NCBI GenBank assembly: GCA_964247265.1
Contig: CAXTTS010000023.1
Coordinates: 1-23,289 of the forward strand
DNA length: 23,289 bases
Reading direction: 5' to 3'
DNA from: Alterirhizorhabdus sp964247265
GTDB lineage: Bacteria; Pseudomonadota; Alphaproteobacteria; Sphingomonadales; Sphingomonadaceae
Positions 16,019 through 23,289 of this stretch are shown piece by piece (position 1 is the first letter of the stretch; each line of letters opens with the position of its first letter). The notes beneath the pieces are model-generated. The model was not told the origin of the DNA, searched no databases, and saw nothing but the letters and a program-made list of their open reading frames with translations. The position numbers and the translations under genes are program-made.

Positions 16019-18574
16019 TTAAAACGAGAAGTTCACGCGCGCATAATAATAGCCGCCGTTGATGCCATACGGGCTGAAGCTGAGCGGTGAGTCATAGACG
16101 GCGCCACCATCGACGATCGTGCCGTCCGACAGAACCTGGATCTTCGGCGGCTTCTTGTCGAACAGGTTGTTCGCGCCGGCACTCAGCTCGATCCAGTCGG
16201 TCAGTTTGTAGTTCACCTCGATATCGGTGATCGCGGCCGTCTTGATGTTCTGACGATAGTAGGTGCCGCCATCCGGGCTCTGATCCTGCGAGCTCTTGCC
16301 GTAGAGCGTCTCGCGCAACGTGGCCGAAAATTTGCCGAGCGTGTAGAATGCCGATCCGATCACCTTCACGCGCGGCGAGGCGCGTTCGATATTGCTGATC
16401 GTGGTCTGGTCGAACAAGGCGATCGGGCCGGTGACGCCGGCGGTGTCCGTCAGGGTCGGGCCGGTGCCGAGCTTGGTGATCTTCGTCTGGTTATAGTCGG
16501 CGGAAAGCGTCCAGTTGACCGTGCCATAATCGCCGAAATCGCTGGCATAGCTGGCGGTGGCGTCGATGCCGCGCGTGCGGGTGCTGGCGCCGTTGGCGAA
16601 CAAGCTCACGCCCGTCTGCGTGACGGTGTTGTCCAGGACGTTGCCGTTGGCGATCACCGCATCGCGCACCAGCGTGAAGTTGCGCGCGCCGCCGCTGCTG
16701 TAGATCGATCCGGTGCCGAGGATGCGGTCGCGGATCTTGATCTGGTACGCATCGACGGTGAGCGTGACGCGGGAGGCCGGGCGGATCACGGCGCCGGCGC
16801 TGAAGTTGGTCGATTTCTCCGGCTTCAGATTGTCGAAGCCAAGCAGCTTGGCCGCCGCCGAGTTCGCCGGGAGCTGCACGAAGGCCGTCGTCGGCCCCAC
16901 ATTGGTCGCCGAATAGAAGCTCTCGGCCAGCGTCGGTGCGCGGAAGCCGGTCGATACGGTGCCACGCAGCGCGAACGCTTCGGAGAAGTCGTAGCGGCCG
17001 GTGCCCTTGAAGATCACCTTGTTGCCGAAATCGGAATAATGTTCGTAGCGGGCGGCGCCGTCCACCTTCAGATGCTCGATCGGCGTCGCGGCGATATCGA
17101 TGTAAAGCGCTTCGTCGTCACGCGTGTTCGTCCCGGCATCGGACGGGCGGAACCCCGGATAGGACGACGCGCCCGCCTTGTAATAGGATGACGGATCGCC
17201 GGCGGTGATCGTATATTTGTTCCAGCGATACTCGGCGCCGAACGCCAGGTTGAGCGGCCCCGCCATGCCGATGTCGAACTCGCGGCTGAAATCGGCGTTC
17301 GATGTCCACTCGACTGACTTGAAGCCGCCGTCGCGGAAGTCGATCGGGCTGGTGTGGGTATCGATGAACAGATCCGGGTTCACCGTGTCCAGCGTCGAGA
17401 TCTGGTTCTTGTCCGATCCGTAAGTGGTACTCAGATCGAAGTGGAAGCCTGCCAGTTCGCCCTTCACGCCCGCCGTTCCGGAATAATCGTCCTCGCGGAT
17501 GCCCTCTCGCGGATTGAACCCGCTCGGCGCGAAGATCAGCGCGCCCGGCGTGATCAACGTCGCGGTGGTGCCCAGGGCCGGACCCGCGACCACGCGCGTC
17601 GGCGGGCGCAAATTCTCATATGCGCTTGCGATCCGCTTGCTGTACGATCCGAAGCTGTAGACCTGCACGTCGCCGAAATCATAGCCGGCATTATATTGCG
17701 CGTTCGTCAGATGAGACCGCGCGTCTCCGTTGATCCGGTTGACATAAGGAAGGCCGGGGATCGTCGCATTGGCGGCGCTGATCGCCGAACTGAGCGTCGG
17801 ATTGGCGTTGTAGCTGGCCAGCAGATTACCCTGCTGATCGGTCACTCGCGAGTCCAGGCCGCCGACCTGGCTGAAATCATGGTAGCGGTGGAACAGCGTG
17901 ATGTTGGCGAAACCGCCCTCGCCGATCTTTGTCGCGAGATGCACGCTGCCGGACGCCGTCTTGCCGTCCGCCTTGTAATATTGGCCGGCCGTCACGTTGC
18001 CGCTGACGCCCTCGTCGTCGTCCTTGAGGATGATGTTGATGACCCCGGCGATCGCGTCGGAGCCATATTGGGCGGCGGCGCCATCTTCCAGAACCTCGAT
18101 ACGCTTGATCGACTCCGGGGATATCAGATCGAGGTCGGGCGATGCCGCACCCTGATAGGGACCGCCGAGGACGGCGAGATTGGCGGTGCCATGCCGTCGC
18201 TTGCCGTTCACCAGAACGAGCGTGTGGTTGGGGCTCAGCCCCCGCAGCCGGGCCGACAGCGTCAGGTTGGCGGTGTCGCCACCGAAGGACTGGGCGGTGA
18301 ACGACGGCACCAACTGGGTCAGCACCTGATTGAGGTTCGGCTGGCCGACATGCTGCAGCATCTCCGCGCCCAGCACCTTGATCGGCGTCGCGCTTTCGGC
18401 GGCGGTGATGCCGGTCGCGCGGGTGCCGGTCACGATGATCTCGCTGGCATCCGGCTCGGCGCTCGCCGTGACCGGGCTGGGATCGACCTGCATTTCGGCG
18501 GCGCGAGCCGCATGGCTGCCGACGAGGCAGGCCACGGCAAGTGCACCGTGAGAAATCATTTTGTTGTTAATCAT
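16019..18574 (-). CDS. TonB-dependent outer membrane receptor
   Basis: 851 aa. A Sec signal ends near SHAARAAE (about residue 26). A TonB-box-like SEIIVTGTRA follows near residue 45. The plug domain (about 55-185) shows the family pattern LRGLSPNHTLVLVNGKRR and IKRIEVLEDGAAAQYGSDAIAGVINIILK-type ending. The remainder is a 22-strand barrel of alternating aromatic residues, finishing in the outer-membrane signature YARVNFSF with terminal Phe. GGGGG four bases before the ATG at 18574 supports the start. It lies between an exported amine oxidase (154 bases upstream) and exported RidA (60 bases downstream). The ligand is unknown; an amino acid, peptide or amine compound is inferred from context, and a siderophore is the alternative. 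Confidence 0.93.
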   Translation of the reverse strand: MINNKMISHGALAVACLVGSHAARAAEMQVDPSPVTASAEPDASEIIVTGTRATGITAAESATPIKVLGAEMLQHVGQPNLNQVLTQLVPSFTAQSFGGDTANLTLSARLRGLSPNHTLVLVNGKRRHGTANLAVLGGPYQGAASPDLDLISPESIKRIEVLEDGAAAQYGSDAIAGVINIILKDDDEGVSGNVTAGQYYKADGKTASGSVHLATKIGEGGFANITLFHRYHDFSQVGGLDSRVTDQQGNLLASYNANPTLSSAISAANATIPGLPYVNRINGDARSHLTNAQYNAGYDFGDVQVYSFGSYSKRIASAYENLRPPTRVVAGPALGTTATLITPGALIFAPSGFNPREGIREDDYSGTAGVKGELAGFHFDLSTTYGSDKNQISTLDTVNPDLFIDTHTSPIDFRDGGFKSVEWTSNADFSREFDIGMAGPLNLAFGAEYRWNKYTITAGDPSSYYKAGASSYPGFRPSDAGTNTRDDEALYIDIAATPIEHLKVDGAARYEHYSDFGNKVIFKGTGRYDFSEAFALRGTVSTGFRAPTLAESFYSATNVGPTTAFVQLPANSAAAKLLGFDNLKPEKSTNFSAGAVIRPASRVTLTVDAYQIKIRDRILGTGSIYSSGGARNFTLVRDAVIANGNVLDNTVTQTGVSLFANGASTRTRGIDATASYASDFGDYGTVNWTLSADYNQTKITKLGTGPTLTDTAGVTGPIALFDQTTISNIERASPRVKVIGSAFYTLGKFSATLRETLYGKSSQDQSPDGGTYYRQNIKTAAITDIEVNYKLTDWIELSAGANNLFDKKPPKIQVLSDGTIVDGGAVYDSPLSFSPYGINGGYYYARVNFSF

Positions 18575-18728
18575 ATGGCCCCCTTATGTTGTTACCTTAG
18601 AGGAGCCTCTCCCAATCAGTTTATTGTATTGGATCGAACATGGCATCGACCTTGCCAGTAGTCATGCGCCGGGATGATCGTGTTTGTGGCGTTTATGACC
18701 TGAAGGGCGGCGCAAGAACCGAGTCGTT
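18575..18728 (-). promoter_or_regulatory. Leader of the TonB receptor with a possible -10 box
   Basis: TACAAT on the minus strand (18628-18623) is a good -10 match about 50 bases before the receptor start, but no clear -35 lies 16-18 bases upstream. A small AGAGG/CCTCT dyad (18599-18610) lies in the leader. The receptor may have its own promoter besides read-through from the oxidase gene. Confidence 0.3.
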
Positions 18729-20333
18729 CTACGCCGCCGCCCGTTGCGATTGCGGCTCGGCCAGCGCTTGCGCACGGAGGCGATCGGATAGAGCCGCCAC
18801 GGCCTTGTGGGCGGACTGGATGCCGCCTTCCTGCCAACCGGGCGTCTGGCTCAAGGCGGCACTGGCAAAGTAGACGCGCCCGTCCGGAGTGTTAAGCAGG
18901 CGAAACTCGGGCGTATCGATATGACCTTCCTGCCGGCCATTCGCACTTCCCGCATCCCAATCCGGCCACGGGCCGAGACTATACGGGATCTTGCTCCAGT
19001 TGACGGCAACGCCGTTCACCAGATCGGCGCCATGACCCGGATGCAATTTATCGACCACGGAGCGGGCGAACGCGATCTGCTCGGGTATCGACTTCTTCTG
19101 GAAATCGGCCGAGCGGGCGCCGGAACTATAGCAAGCGAGCAACATGCCCCGCGGCGTGTGCAACCCGGCGGACGGATACCAGATCAGCGATGTCGGACCG
19201 CCGACGAACGAGATCCCGCCGTAAATCTGCTCCTTCTCCCAGAACCTCGGGCTTTCGAAGGCGACCTTGGTGGAATTGTCATAGACGACCGAGGCAATCG
19301 CCTTCGCATAGTTCTTCGAGAAATTATTGTCGATCTTTGCCAGCACCTTGAACGGTATGGTACAGACCATGTAATCGGCCTTCACGCTCGTCGCGGTGCC
19401 GCTCGCCTTGTCGATGTACGCAACCTCTACGCCCTTGGCGGTCTGGCGGATCTGCCTTACCTCCGCGTTTCGGATCGCCGGGCGCCGCAGGTTGCGATCG
19501 AAGCCGGCGTGGATCCGGTCCATGCCGCCGACCGGCTCGAACATCGTCGCCTGCATGTACAGATTGTCTTCGAACAAGGTGAGCGGCAATTGTTCGTTCG
19601 CCAGCAATTGCTCCAGCGGCAAGGCGCTGGACGGGGAGGCGAAGGTGATGCCGGCACCGGGCGCCTGGCCGAAGCCGGAGCGTTCCGTCCCCTTGAACGC
19701 CATCTGATCGTCGAGATCACCGTAGAACTTCAGGAACGGGAGCAGCTTGGCCTTGTCCGCCGCAGTGATCGCCTGGTCGAGCGCGCCCTGGTTCAACGCC
19801 TTACCGAGAAGTTCGGCAATGTGGCCGCGCATGTCGTTGACAGCGGTCCGCATCCGCAACTTGCTGCCATTATCGCCCATCACATAAGCGGAGCGGCTGG
19901 AGTTGACCTCTACTTCCAGCGGCACGTTGAACCGGTCTGCATAGCCCATCAGGCCGGTGTGGAAACTGGGGATACGGGCCGGGCCGGCATTGAAATAGAT
20001 GCCGTCGGAGAAACGCGCGGTCTGGGTCGCCTCGCCCTCCATCTCGATCGCGTCGCCATCGCGCACCGTCCAGGCGCGTCCGCCGACCCGCCCGCGTGCC
20101 TCCAGCAAGGTCACGAGGAAGCCGGCCTGTTCGAGTTCGTAGGCGCTCACCAGCCCGGAGATCCCGGCACCCAACACGACGACATGCTTGCCCTTGCCAG
20201 TGCCCGGCGGCAGCGAAAAGCCGCTGTCGGCGCGTGCCTCGCTCATCAGCCCAAGCATCTGCATCGCGGAGAAAGTCGCGCCCAGGCCACCGGCCAGGCC
20301 AATACGGTGGAGGATGTTCCTACGAGTAATCAT
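18729..20333 (-). CDS. Tat-exported flavin amine oxidase, L-amino-acid-oxidase-like
   Basis: 534 aa. FAD-dependent amine oxidases convert an amine or amino acid to an imine plus H2O2. The start ITRRNILHRIG followed by a glycine-rich hydrophobic stretch and SEARADS is a Tat signal (RR at 4-5), fitting export of a folded flavoprotein. The dinucleotide motif VVLGAGISG (52-60) is followed by LLEARGRVGGRAW (77-88). NAGPARIP (115-122) resembles the GPMRLP motif of L-amino-acid oxidases, whose Arg (here 120) holds the substrate carboxylate. The C-terminal FAD motif is PGWQEGGIQSA (from 498). AAAGGGG five bases before the ATG at 20333 decides the start; the in-frame extension to 20513 is not family-like. 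It is first in a cluster with a TonB receptor and exported RidA. Confidence 0.92.
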   Translation of the reverse strand: MITRRNILHRIGLAGGLGATFSAMQMLGLMSEARADSGFSLPPGTGKGKHVVVLGAGISGLVSAYELEQAGFLVTLLEARGRVGGRAWTVRDGDAIEMEGEATQTARFSDGIYFNAGPARIPSFHTGLMGYADRFNVPLEVEVNSSRSAYVMGDNGSKLRMRTAVNDMRGHIAELLGKALNQGALDQAITAADKAKLLPFLKFYGDLDDQMAFKGTERSGFGQAPGAGITFASPSSALPLEQLLANEQLPLTLFEDNLYMQATMFEPVGGMDRIHAGFDRNLRRPAIRNAEVRQIRQTAKGVEVAYIDKASGTATSVKADYMVCTIPFKVLAKIDNNFSKNYAKAIASVVYDNSTKVAFESPRFWEKEQIYGGISFVGGPTSLIWYPSAGLHTPRGMLLACYSSGARSADFQKKSIPEQIAFARSVVDKLHPGHGADLVNGVAVNWSKIPYSLGPWPDWDAGSANGRQEGHIDTPEFRLLNTPDGRVYFASAALSQTPGWQEGGIQSAHKAVAALSDRLRAQALAEPQSQRAAA

Positions 20334-20627
20334 CGGCGCCCCTTTGATGCGAACCGCCCTCCCAGGCGGTTCAATCGACGCGCGGCCAATCATGCTGGCT
20401 GCATCGTCCGGGCCACACAGACATCTTCCCCTTTTGGTCGATCCGACTTTGTGATGGTGATGAGGAAGCGGACCGATCTTCGGCCTGGCAATCATCAGCA
20501 AACAAATGGTCATGGATCGTTAACGCCATTCAGGCGATTATCCCGGCGTAACGCAACCGGAATCTCGGCCGCTGCTGCCACATCATCTGGGGTATTTGAC
20601 GTATTGCGGGTTAAAAAGTCGAACAGC
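20334..20627 (-). promoter_or_regulatory. Upstream region of the amine oxidase with a perfect dyad
   Basis: Nearly 300 bases without a gene and richer in A/T than its surroundings. GAACCGCC (20351-20358) and GGCGGTTC (20365-20372) form a perfect 8-bp hairpin or operator with a six-base spacer. It ends six bases before the AAAGGGG ribosome binding site (20339-20345). This position suits a repressor site or a translation-controlling hairpin. No convincing sigma-70 promoter was identified. Confidence 0.45.
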
Positions 20628-21158
20628 TCAGCGCAGTGACTTGCCCATGCGAATCAAGGGCACGGCTATGGTGCCGACCACATTCGACACTTGCTCGATC
20701 TCGTCGTAGCCGCTGGCGCGATACAGCGGCAGGCCAGCCATCGTCGCCATCAGTTCCATGCGGGCAAAGCCCTCCGCGCCGGCGGCGGCCTCGCACAAGC
20801 GCAGGATCATCCGCCCGACGCCGCGCCGCGTAAAGGCCGGGTGCGTGTACATCGCGCGCGTCCGCGCGGCATCAATCGCGGGATCGAGCAAGGCATCGTC
20901 GCGCAACCCGGCGGAATGATCGCCGCCATATAAAGTGGCGCGGCGGCTCCAACCGCCGCATCCGGCGAGACTGCCGGCCTCCTCCACCACGAAATAGGTG
21001 CGATCGCGGACGAGCAGCGAGTCGAGACCCATCACCGCGCGGCTGGCGACCACCTGATCCGGCGAGAGGAACGACGACTGCAAAGTGTCGATGGCCAATG
21101 CCATCAACTCGCGCATCGCTGGGATGTCGGCCTCCTCGGCCACGCGGCTGGTCAGCAT
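20628..21158 (-). CDS. GNAT-family N-acetyltransferase
   Basis: 176 aa from the ATG at 21158, which has GGGAGA six bases upstream. GNAT enzymes transfer an acyl group from acyl-CoA to an amine. Motif A, the pyrophosphate-binding loop, is RRGVGRMIL in the segment MYTHPAFTRRGVGR; motif B is MELMATMAGLPLYRASGY. The N-terminal SRVAEEADIPAMRELMALAI also fits. The acceptor is unknown. It begins 38 bases after tRNA-Tyr on the same strand and may be transcribed with it. Confidence 0.9.
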   Translation of the reverse strand: MLTSRVAEEADIPAMRELMALAIDTLQSSFLSPDQVVASRAVMGLDSLLVRDRTYFVVEEAGSLAGCGGWSRRATLYGGDHSAGLRDDALLDPAIDAARTRAMYTHPAFTRRGVGRMILRLCEAAAGAEGFARMELMATMAGLPLYRASGYDEIEQVSNVVGTIAVPLIRMGKSLR

Positions 21159-21196
21159 CTCGCGTCTCCCGCTTGGTGGAGCCGCCGGGCGGCCCT

Positions 21197-21282
21197 TGGT
21201 GGACAGGGCTGGATTCGAACCAGCGTACGCTTGCACGGGCAGATTTACAGTCTGCTGCCTTTAACCACTCGGCCACCTGTCC
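21197..21282 (-). tRNA. tRNA-Tyr(GTA), CCA encoded
   Basis: On the minus strand the acceptor GGACAGG (from 21282) pairs with CCTGTCC, followed by A and an encoded CCA ending at 21197. The anticodon arm CAGACTGTAAATCTG carries anticodon GTA, and a long class II variable arm is present. The T arm has GGTTCGAATCC. It is 86 bases including CCA, which fits bacterial tRNA-Tyr. Confidence 0.95.
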
Positions 21283-21310
21283 AGAGGGAGCCACGCCGAA
21301 GCGAGGCGGC

Positions 21311-21339
21311 TCAATGGCGAATGGCCGCTTGCCTGTCAA
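21311..21339 (-). promoter_or_regulatory. Probable tRNA-Tyr promoter
   Basis: On the minus strand a consensus -35 TTGACA (21339-21334) is followed after 17 bases by CATTGA (21316-21311), a weak -10. The predicted start would be about 20 bases before the tRNA 5' end. The -35 match and placement are good; the -10 match is poor. Confidence 0.45.
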
Positions 21340-21365
21340 CGCCCGGCATGGATAAGGCGCCTGCC

Positions 21366-22106
21366 ATGCGCAAAGGCCACAGACCATCCGCCCCGGCATC
21401 CAACCGACCCCGCTTCTGGGGCCGCCACGCGGTCCTTGCCGCGCTGGCTAATCCGAACCGTGAGGTGCGGCGGATGTGGGGCACGCGCGAGGCGCTGATG
21501 CCGCTCGATCTGCCGTCGGTGCTGCCCGTCACCTTTGCCGACGTGGCCGATCTCGGCCGGCTGGTGCCGCACGACGCGCCGCACCAGGGCATGGTGATCG
21601 AGGTGGACCCTTTGCCCGACATGTGGCTGGGCGACCTGATTGATCTGGGGCGTGATGATCGCCGCCCGTTGCTGGTGCTGGACCAGGTGACCGATCCCCA
21701 CAATGTCGGCGCGGTACTGCGATCGGCGGCCGCGTTCGATGCGTTGGGGCTGGTGACGCAGGATCGCCACGCTCCGCCCGAATCGGGTGCGCTCGCCCGC
21801 TCCGCCTCCGGCGCGCTGGAGCTGGTGCCGTGGGTGCGGGTGGTGAACCTGTCCCGCGCGCTCGACGAGATCGGCGAGGCTGGCTTCTGGCGGATCGGGC
21901 TGACCGGCACCGCCCCGCGCACGCTGGGCGCGACCTTGGGCGAGACCCGCCCGGCGCTGGTATTGGGCGCGGAGGGCGAAGGGATGCGGGCCAACACCGA
22001 GGCGCATTGCGACGAGTTGGCCAAACTGCCGATCAGCCCCAAGGTGGAAAGCCTCAACGTCTCCAACGCGGCCGCGATCGCGCTTTATGCCGCATCGGTG
22101 CGGTAA
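21366..22106 (+). CDS. rlmB: 23S rRNA 2'-O-methyltransferase RlmB (TrmH/SpoU family)
   Basis: 246 aa SPOUT methyltransferase, the usual RlmB length. RlmB methylates the ribose of 23S rRNA G2251 in the peptidyl-transferase P loop. The N-terminal substrate-binding region starts RFWGRHAVLAALANP. The catalytic knot shows motif 1 DQVTDPHNVGAVLRSA (N113, R119), motif 2 LVLGAEGEGMR (198-208) and motif 3 LPISPKVESLNVSNAAAIALY (221-241). The ATG at 21366 has AAGG eight bases before it; an in-frame ATG six codons upstream (21348) lacks one. It is divergent from tRNA-Tyr and convergent with hrpB. Closely related TrmH-family tRNA methylases are the only real alternative. Confidence 0.92.
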   Translation: MRKGHRPSAPASNRPRFWGRHAVLAALANPNREVRRMWGTREALMPLDLPSVLPVTFADVADLGRLVPHDAPHQGMVIEVDPLPDMWLGDLIDLGRDDRRPLLVLDQVTDPHNVGAVLRSAAAFDALGLVTQDRHAPPESGALARSASGALELVPWVRVVNLSRALDEIGEAGFWRIGLTGTAPRTLGATLGETRPALVLGAEGEGMRANTEAHCDELAKLPISPKVESLNVSNAAAIALYAASVR

Positions 22107-22216
22107 GGACGCGCCTGAGCGCCGACCGGACAAGCCATAGGCGCGCGCACCGTCGCGTTTCTGGCCTGCTTTCTAATACAGGATGCCCGCTGTAGGCGAG
22201 CGGTGCGTCGGTTCGC

Positions 22217-23289
22217 TCATCCGCGCTTCTTCGTCCGCAGCGTCGGATCGGCGGCGGCGGGATTGTCGGGCCAGGGGTGGCGGGGGTAGCGGCCGCGCAT
22301 CTCCTTGGCCACCGCCGCCCAGCTGCCGGACCAGAAGCCGGGCAGATCCTGCGTCGTCTGGATCGGGCGGCCCGCCGGCGAGGTGAGGCGCAGCACCAGC
22401 GGCACGCGGCCCCCTGCCACCATCGGGTGCGTCGGGAGGCCGAACAGCGCCTGTGGCCGCAACTCCACCGCGGGGCCGCCCTCCGCCGCATAGTCGATGG
22501 CGTGGCTGCTGCCCGCCGGCGAGACGAAGCGCGCCGGCGCCAGCCGATCGAGCGCCTGCCGCCCGTCCCAGCCGAGCATCCCGTCAGAGCACCCGGATCG
22601 ACTTCGCCAAGACGGCGGCGGCCGGCGAGCAGGGGTGGCAACCAGATGGCGATCGTGTCCAACAGCTCGGCATCGGACAGGTCCGGCAGCGGGGCGCCGT
22701 GAGCGGTGGCGAAGGCGGCGCGGGCGCGGGTCTCGCGCGTGGCATCGGGCCACGGCATCAAGGCCAGCCCACCCGCCTCCACCCCGGCGAGCAGCGCCGC
22801 GACGATCGCCGCCGGATCGGGCCGATCGTCCGGCCCGCCGGAAAGACGGACGGCGCCCAGCCGCCGCTCGCGCCGGGCGACCACGCCGCCGGTCGCGGCA
22901 TCGAACACCACGCTGCGCAGCGCCGTGATCCGGTCCGCCAGCAGCCGCTGGACCAGCGGCGGATCGATCGGCGCGGCGGAGAGGATGCGCGCGCGCGCCG
23001 CCACCCCTTGCGTCTCGGCCACCGTCAGCCACTCCGCCCGCGCCAGCGGGGAGGCGGGATCGAGGCGGAAGCCGCGGCCGCCGACCGAGATCCAGTCCTC
23101 CCCGCCGGCATCGCGCCGCCGCGCCACCCGATCGGGGAAAGCGAGCGCCACGCAGCCGGCGATCGCCTCCCCGTCCCCCTCGCCTCCTGCCCCGCCGACC
23201 AGACCGCGCCAGCGCCGCGCCAGACCCCGCGCGCCCTCGGCCCGCTTGCCGCGTTCCGATCGCCAGCGCCGCAGCCGGCTTTCCAGATC
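22217..23289 (-). pseudogene. hrpB: hrpB ATP-dependent helicase, C-terminal part, frameshifted, runs off window
   Basis: HrpB is a DEAH-box helicase of about 820 aa; only the C-terminal third or so is here, the start lying beyond 23289. From the edge one frame reads VALAFPDRVARRR, WISVGGRGFRLDP, then LLDTIAIWLPPLLAGRR, RLGEVDPGAL. Near 22585-22592 the family sequence moves to another frame: SDGMLGWDGRQALDRLAPA, then IQTTQDLPGFWSGSW, AVAKEMRGRYPRHPWPDNP, stop at 22217. One base (or four) is missing. The unshifted frame reads non-family residues to 22054, antisense to the end of rlmB. No slippery heptamer was seen, so programmed shifting is unlikely. The helicase core is not visible, so the N-terminal part may still be made. 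Confidence 0.85.

Noticed and set aside
20334..20513. N-terminal extension of the amine oxidase by 60 residues
   Set aside because: It would bury the Tat signal internally, is not family-like, and the ribosome binding site fits the ATG at 20333.
18807..20639. Long plus-strand open frame (610 codons) opposite the amine oxidase
   Set aside because: Antisense shadow; the minus strand has full oxidase motifs, a Tat signal and a ribosome binding site.
22107..22216. Terminator between convergent rlmB and hrpB
   Set aside because: Only a 7-bp stem with a 22-base loop and a 5-bp stem were found, both too weak to call.
22054..22590. Continuation of the unshifted hrpB frame to a stop at 22054
   Set aside because: After the frame break it reads residues unrelated to HrpB and overlaps the end of rlmB in antisense; the conserved HrpB tail is in the other frame.

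Overview
The window is high-GC chromosomal DNA. It reads as an alphaproteobacterium of the Sphingomonadales, most likely Sphingomonas or a close relative. Pointers are the glmM-thiD order, an UrcA-family small exported protein, a large TonB-dependent receptor next to an exported oxidase, and OpgG/OpgH of the compact alphaproteobacterial size. The taxon is inferred from gene content and style, not from a marker gene. I see no insertion sequence, phage gene or CRISPR array.

Layout. At 1-2829 there is an upstream terminator and a very large membrane-embedded patatin-like hydrolase. tRNA-Val(GAC) lies at 2875-2949. The opgG-opgH pair for osmoregulated periplasmic glucan follows (3057-6337). Facing it on the minus strand is a broken thiD remnant (about 6375-6638), whose GTG start overlaps the stop of glmM (6635-7972). 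A POT-family peptide transporter follows (8084-9913). A plus-strand block holds a small nitroreductase, a YtrA-type GntR regulator and the tRNA t6A enzyme Sua5/TsaC (10039-12074). A minus-strand block holds msrA, an exported amidase and a flavin reductase (12106-14761). A small UrcA-family protein (14990-15370) faces a minus-strand cluster made of an exported RidA, a TonB-dependent receptor and a Tat-exported FAD amine/amino-acid oxidase (15437-20333). The right end has a GNAT acetyltransferase and tRNA-Tyr(GTA), both on the minus strand, rlmB on the plus strand, and the C-terminal part of a frameshifted hrpB running off the edge.

How the genes work together. OpgH should polymerise beta-1,2-linked glucose across the inner membrane and OpgG should process it in the periplasm. 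GlmM supplies glucosamine-1-phosphate for peptidoglycan and LPS. The most suggestive group is the oxidase-TonB receptor-RidA cluster. The oxidase has a Tat-like signal and an LAAO-like GPxRIP arginine motif. The RidA homologue has a Sec signal and keeps the Arg and Glu of active imine deaminases. Together they look like a periplasmic oxidative deamination route in which a receptor imports a nitrogenous substrate, the oxidase makes an imine and H2O2, and RidA hydrolyses the imine.

Two genes are visibly damaged. thiD is frameshifted near its start and lacks about its last two thirds; hrpB has one frame change in its C-terminal region. Both lie next to intact housekeeping genes, so recent decay or sequence error should be told apart.
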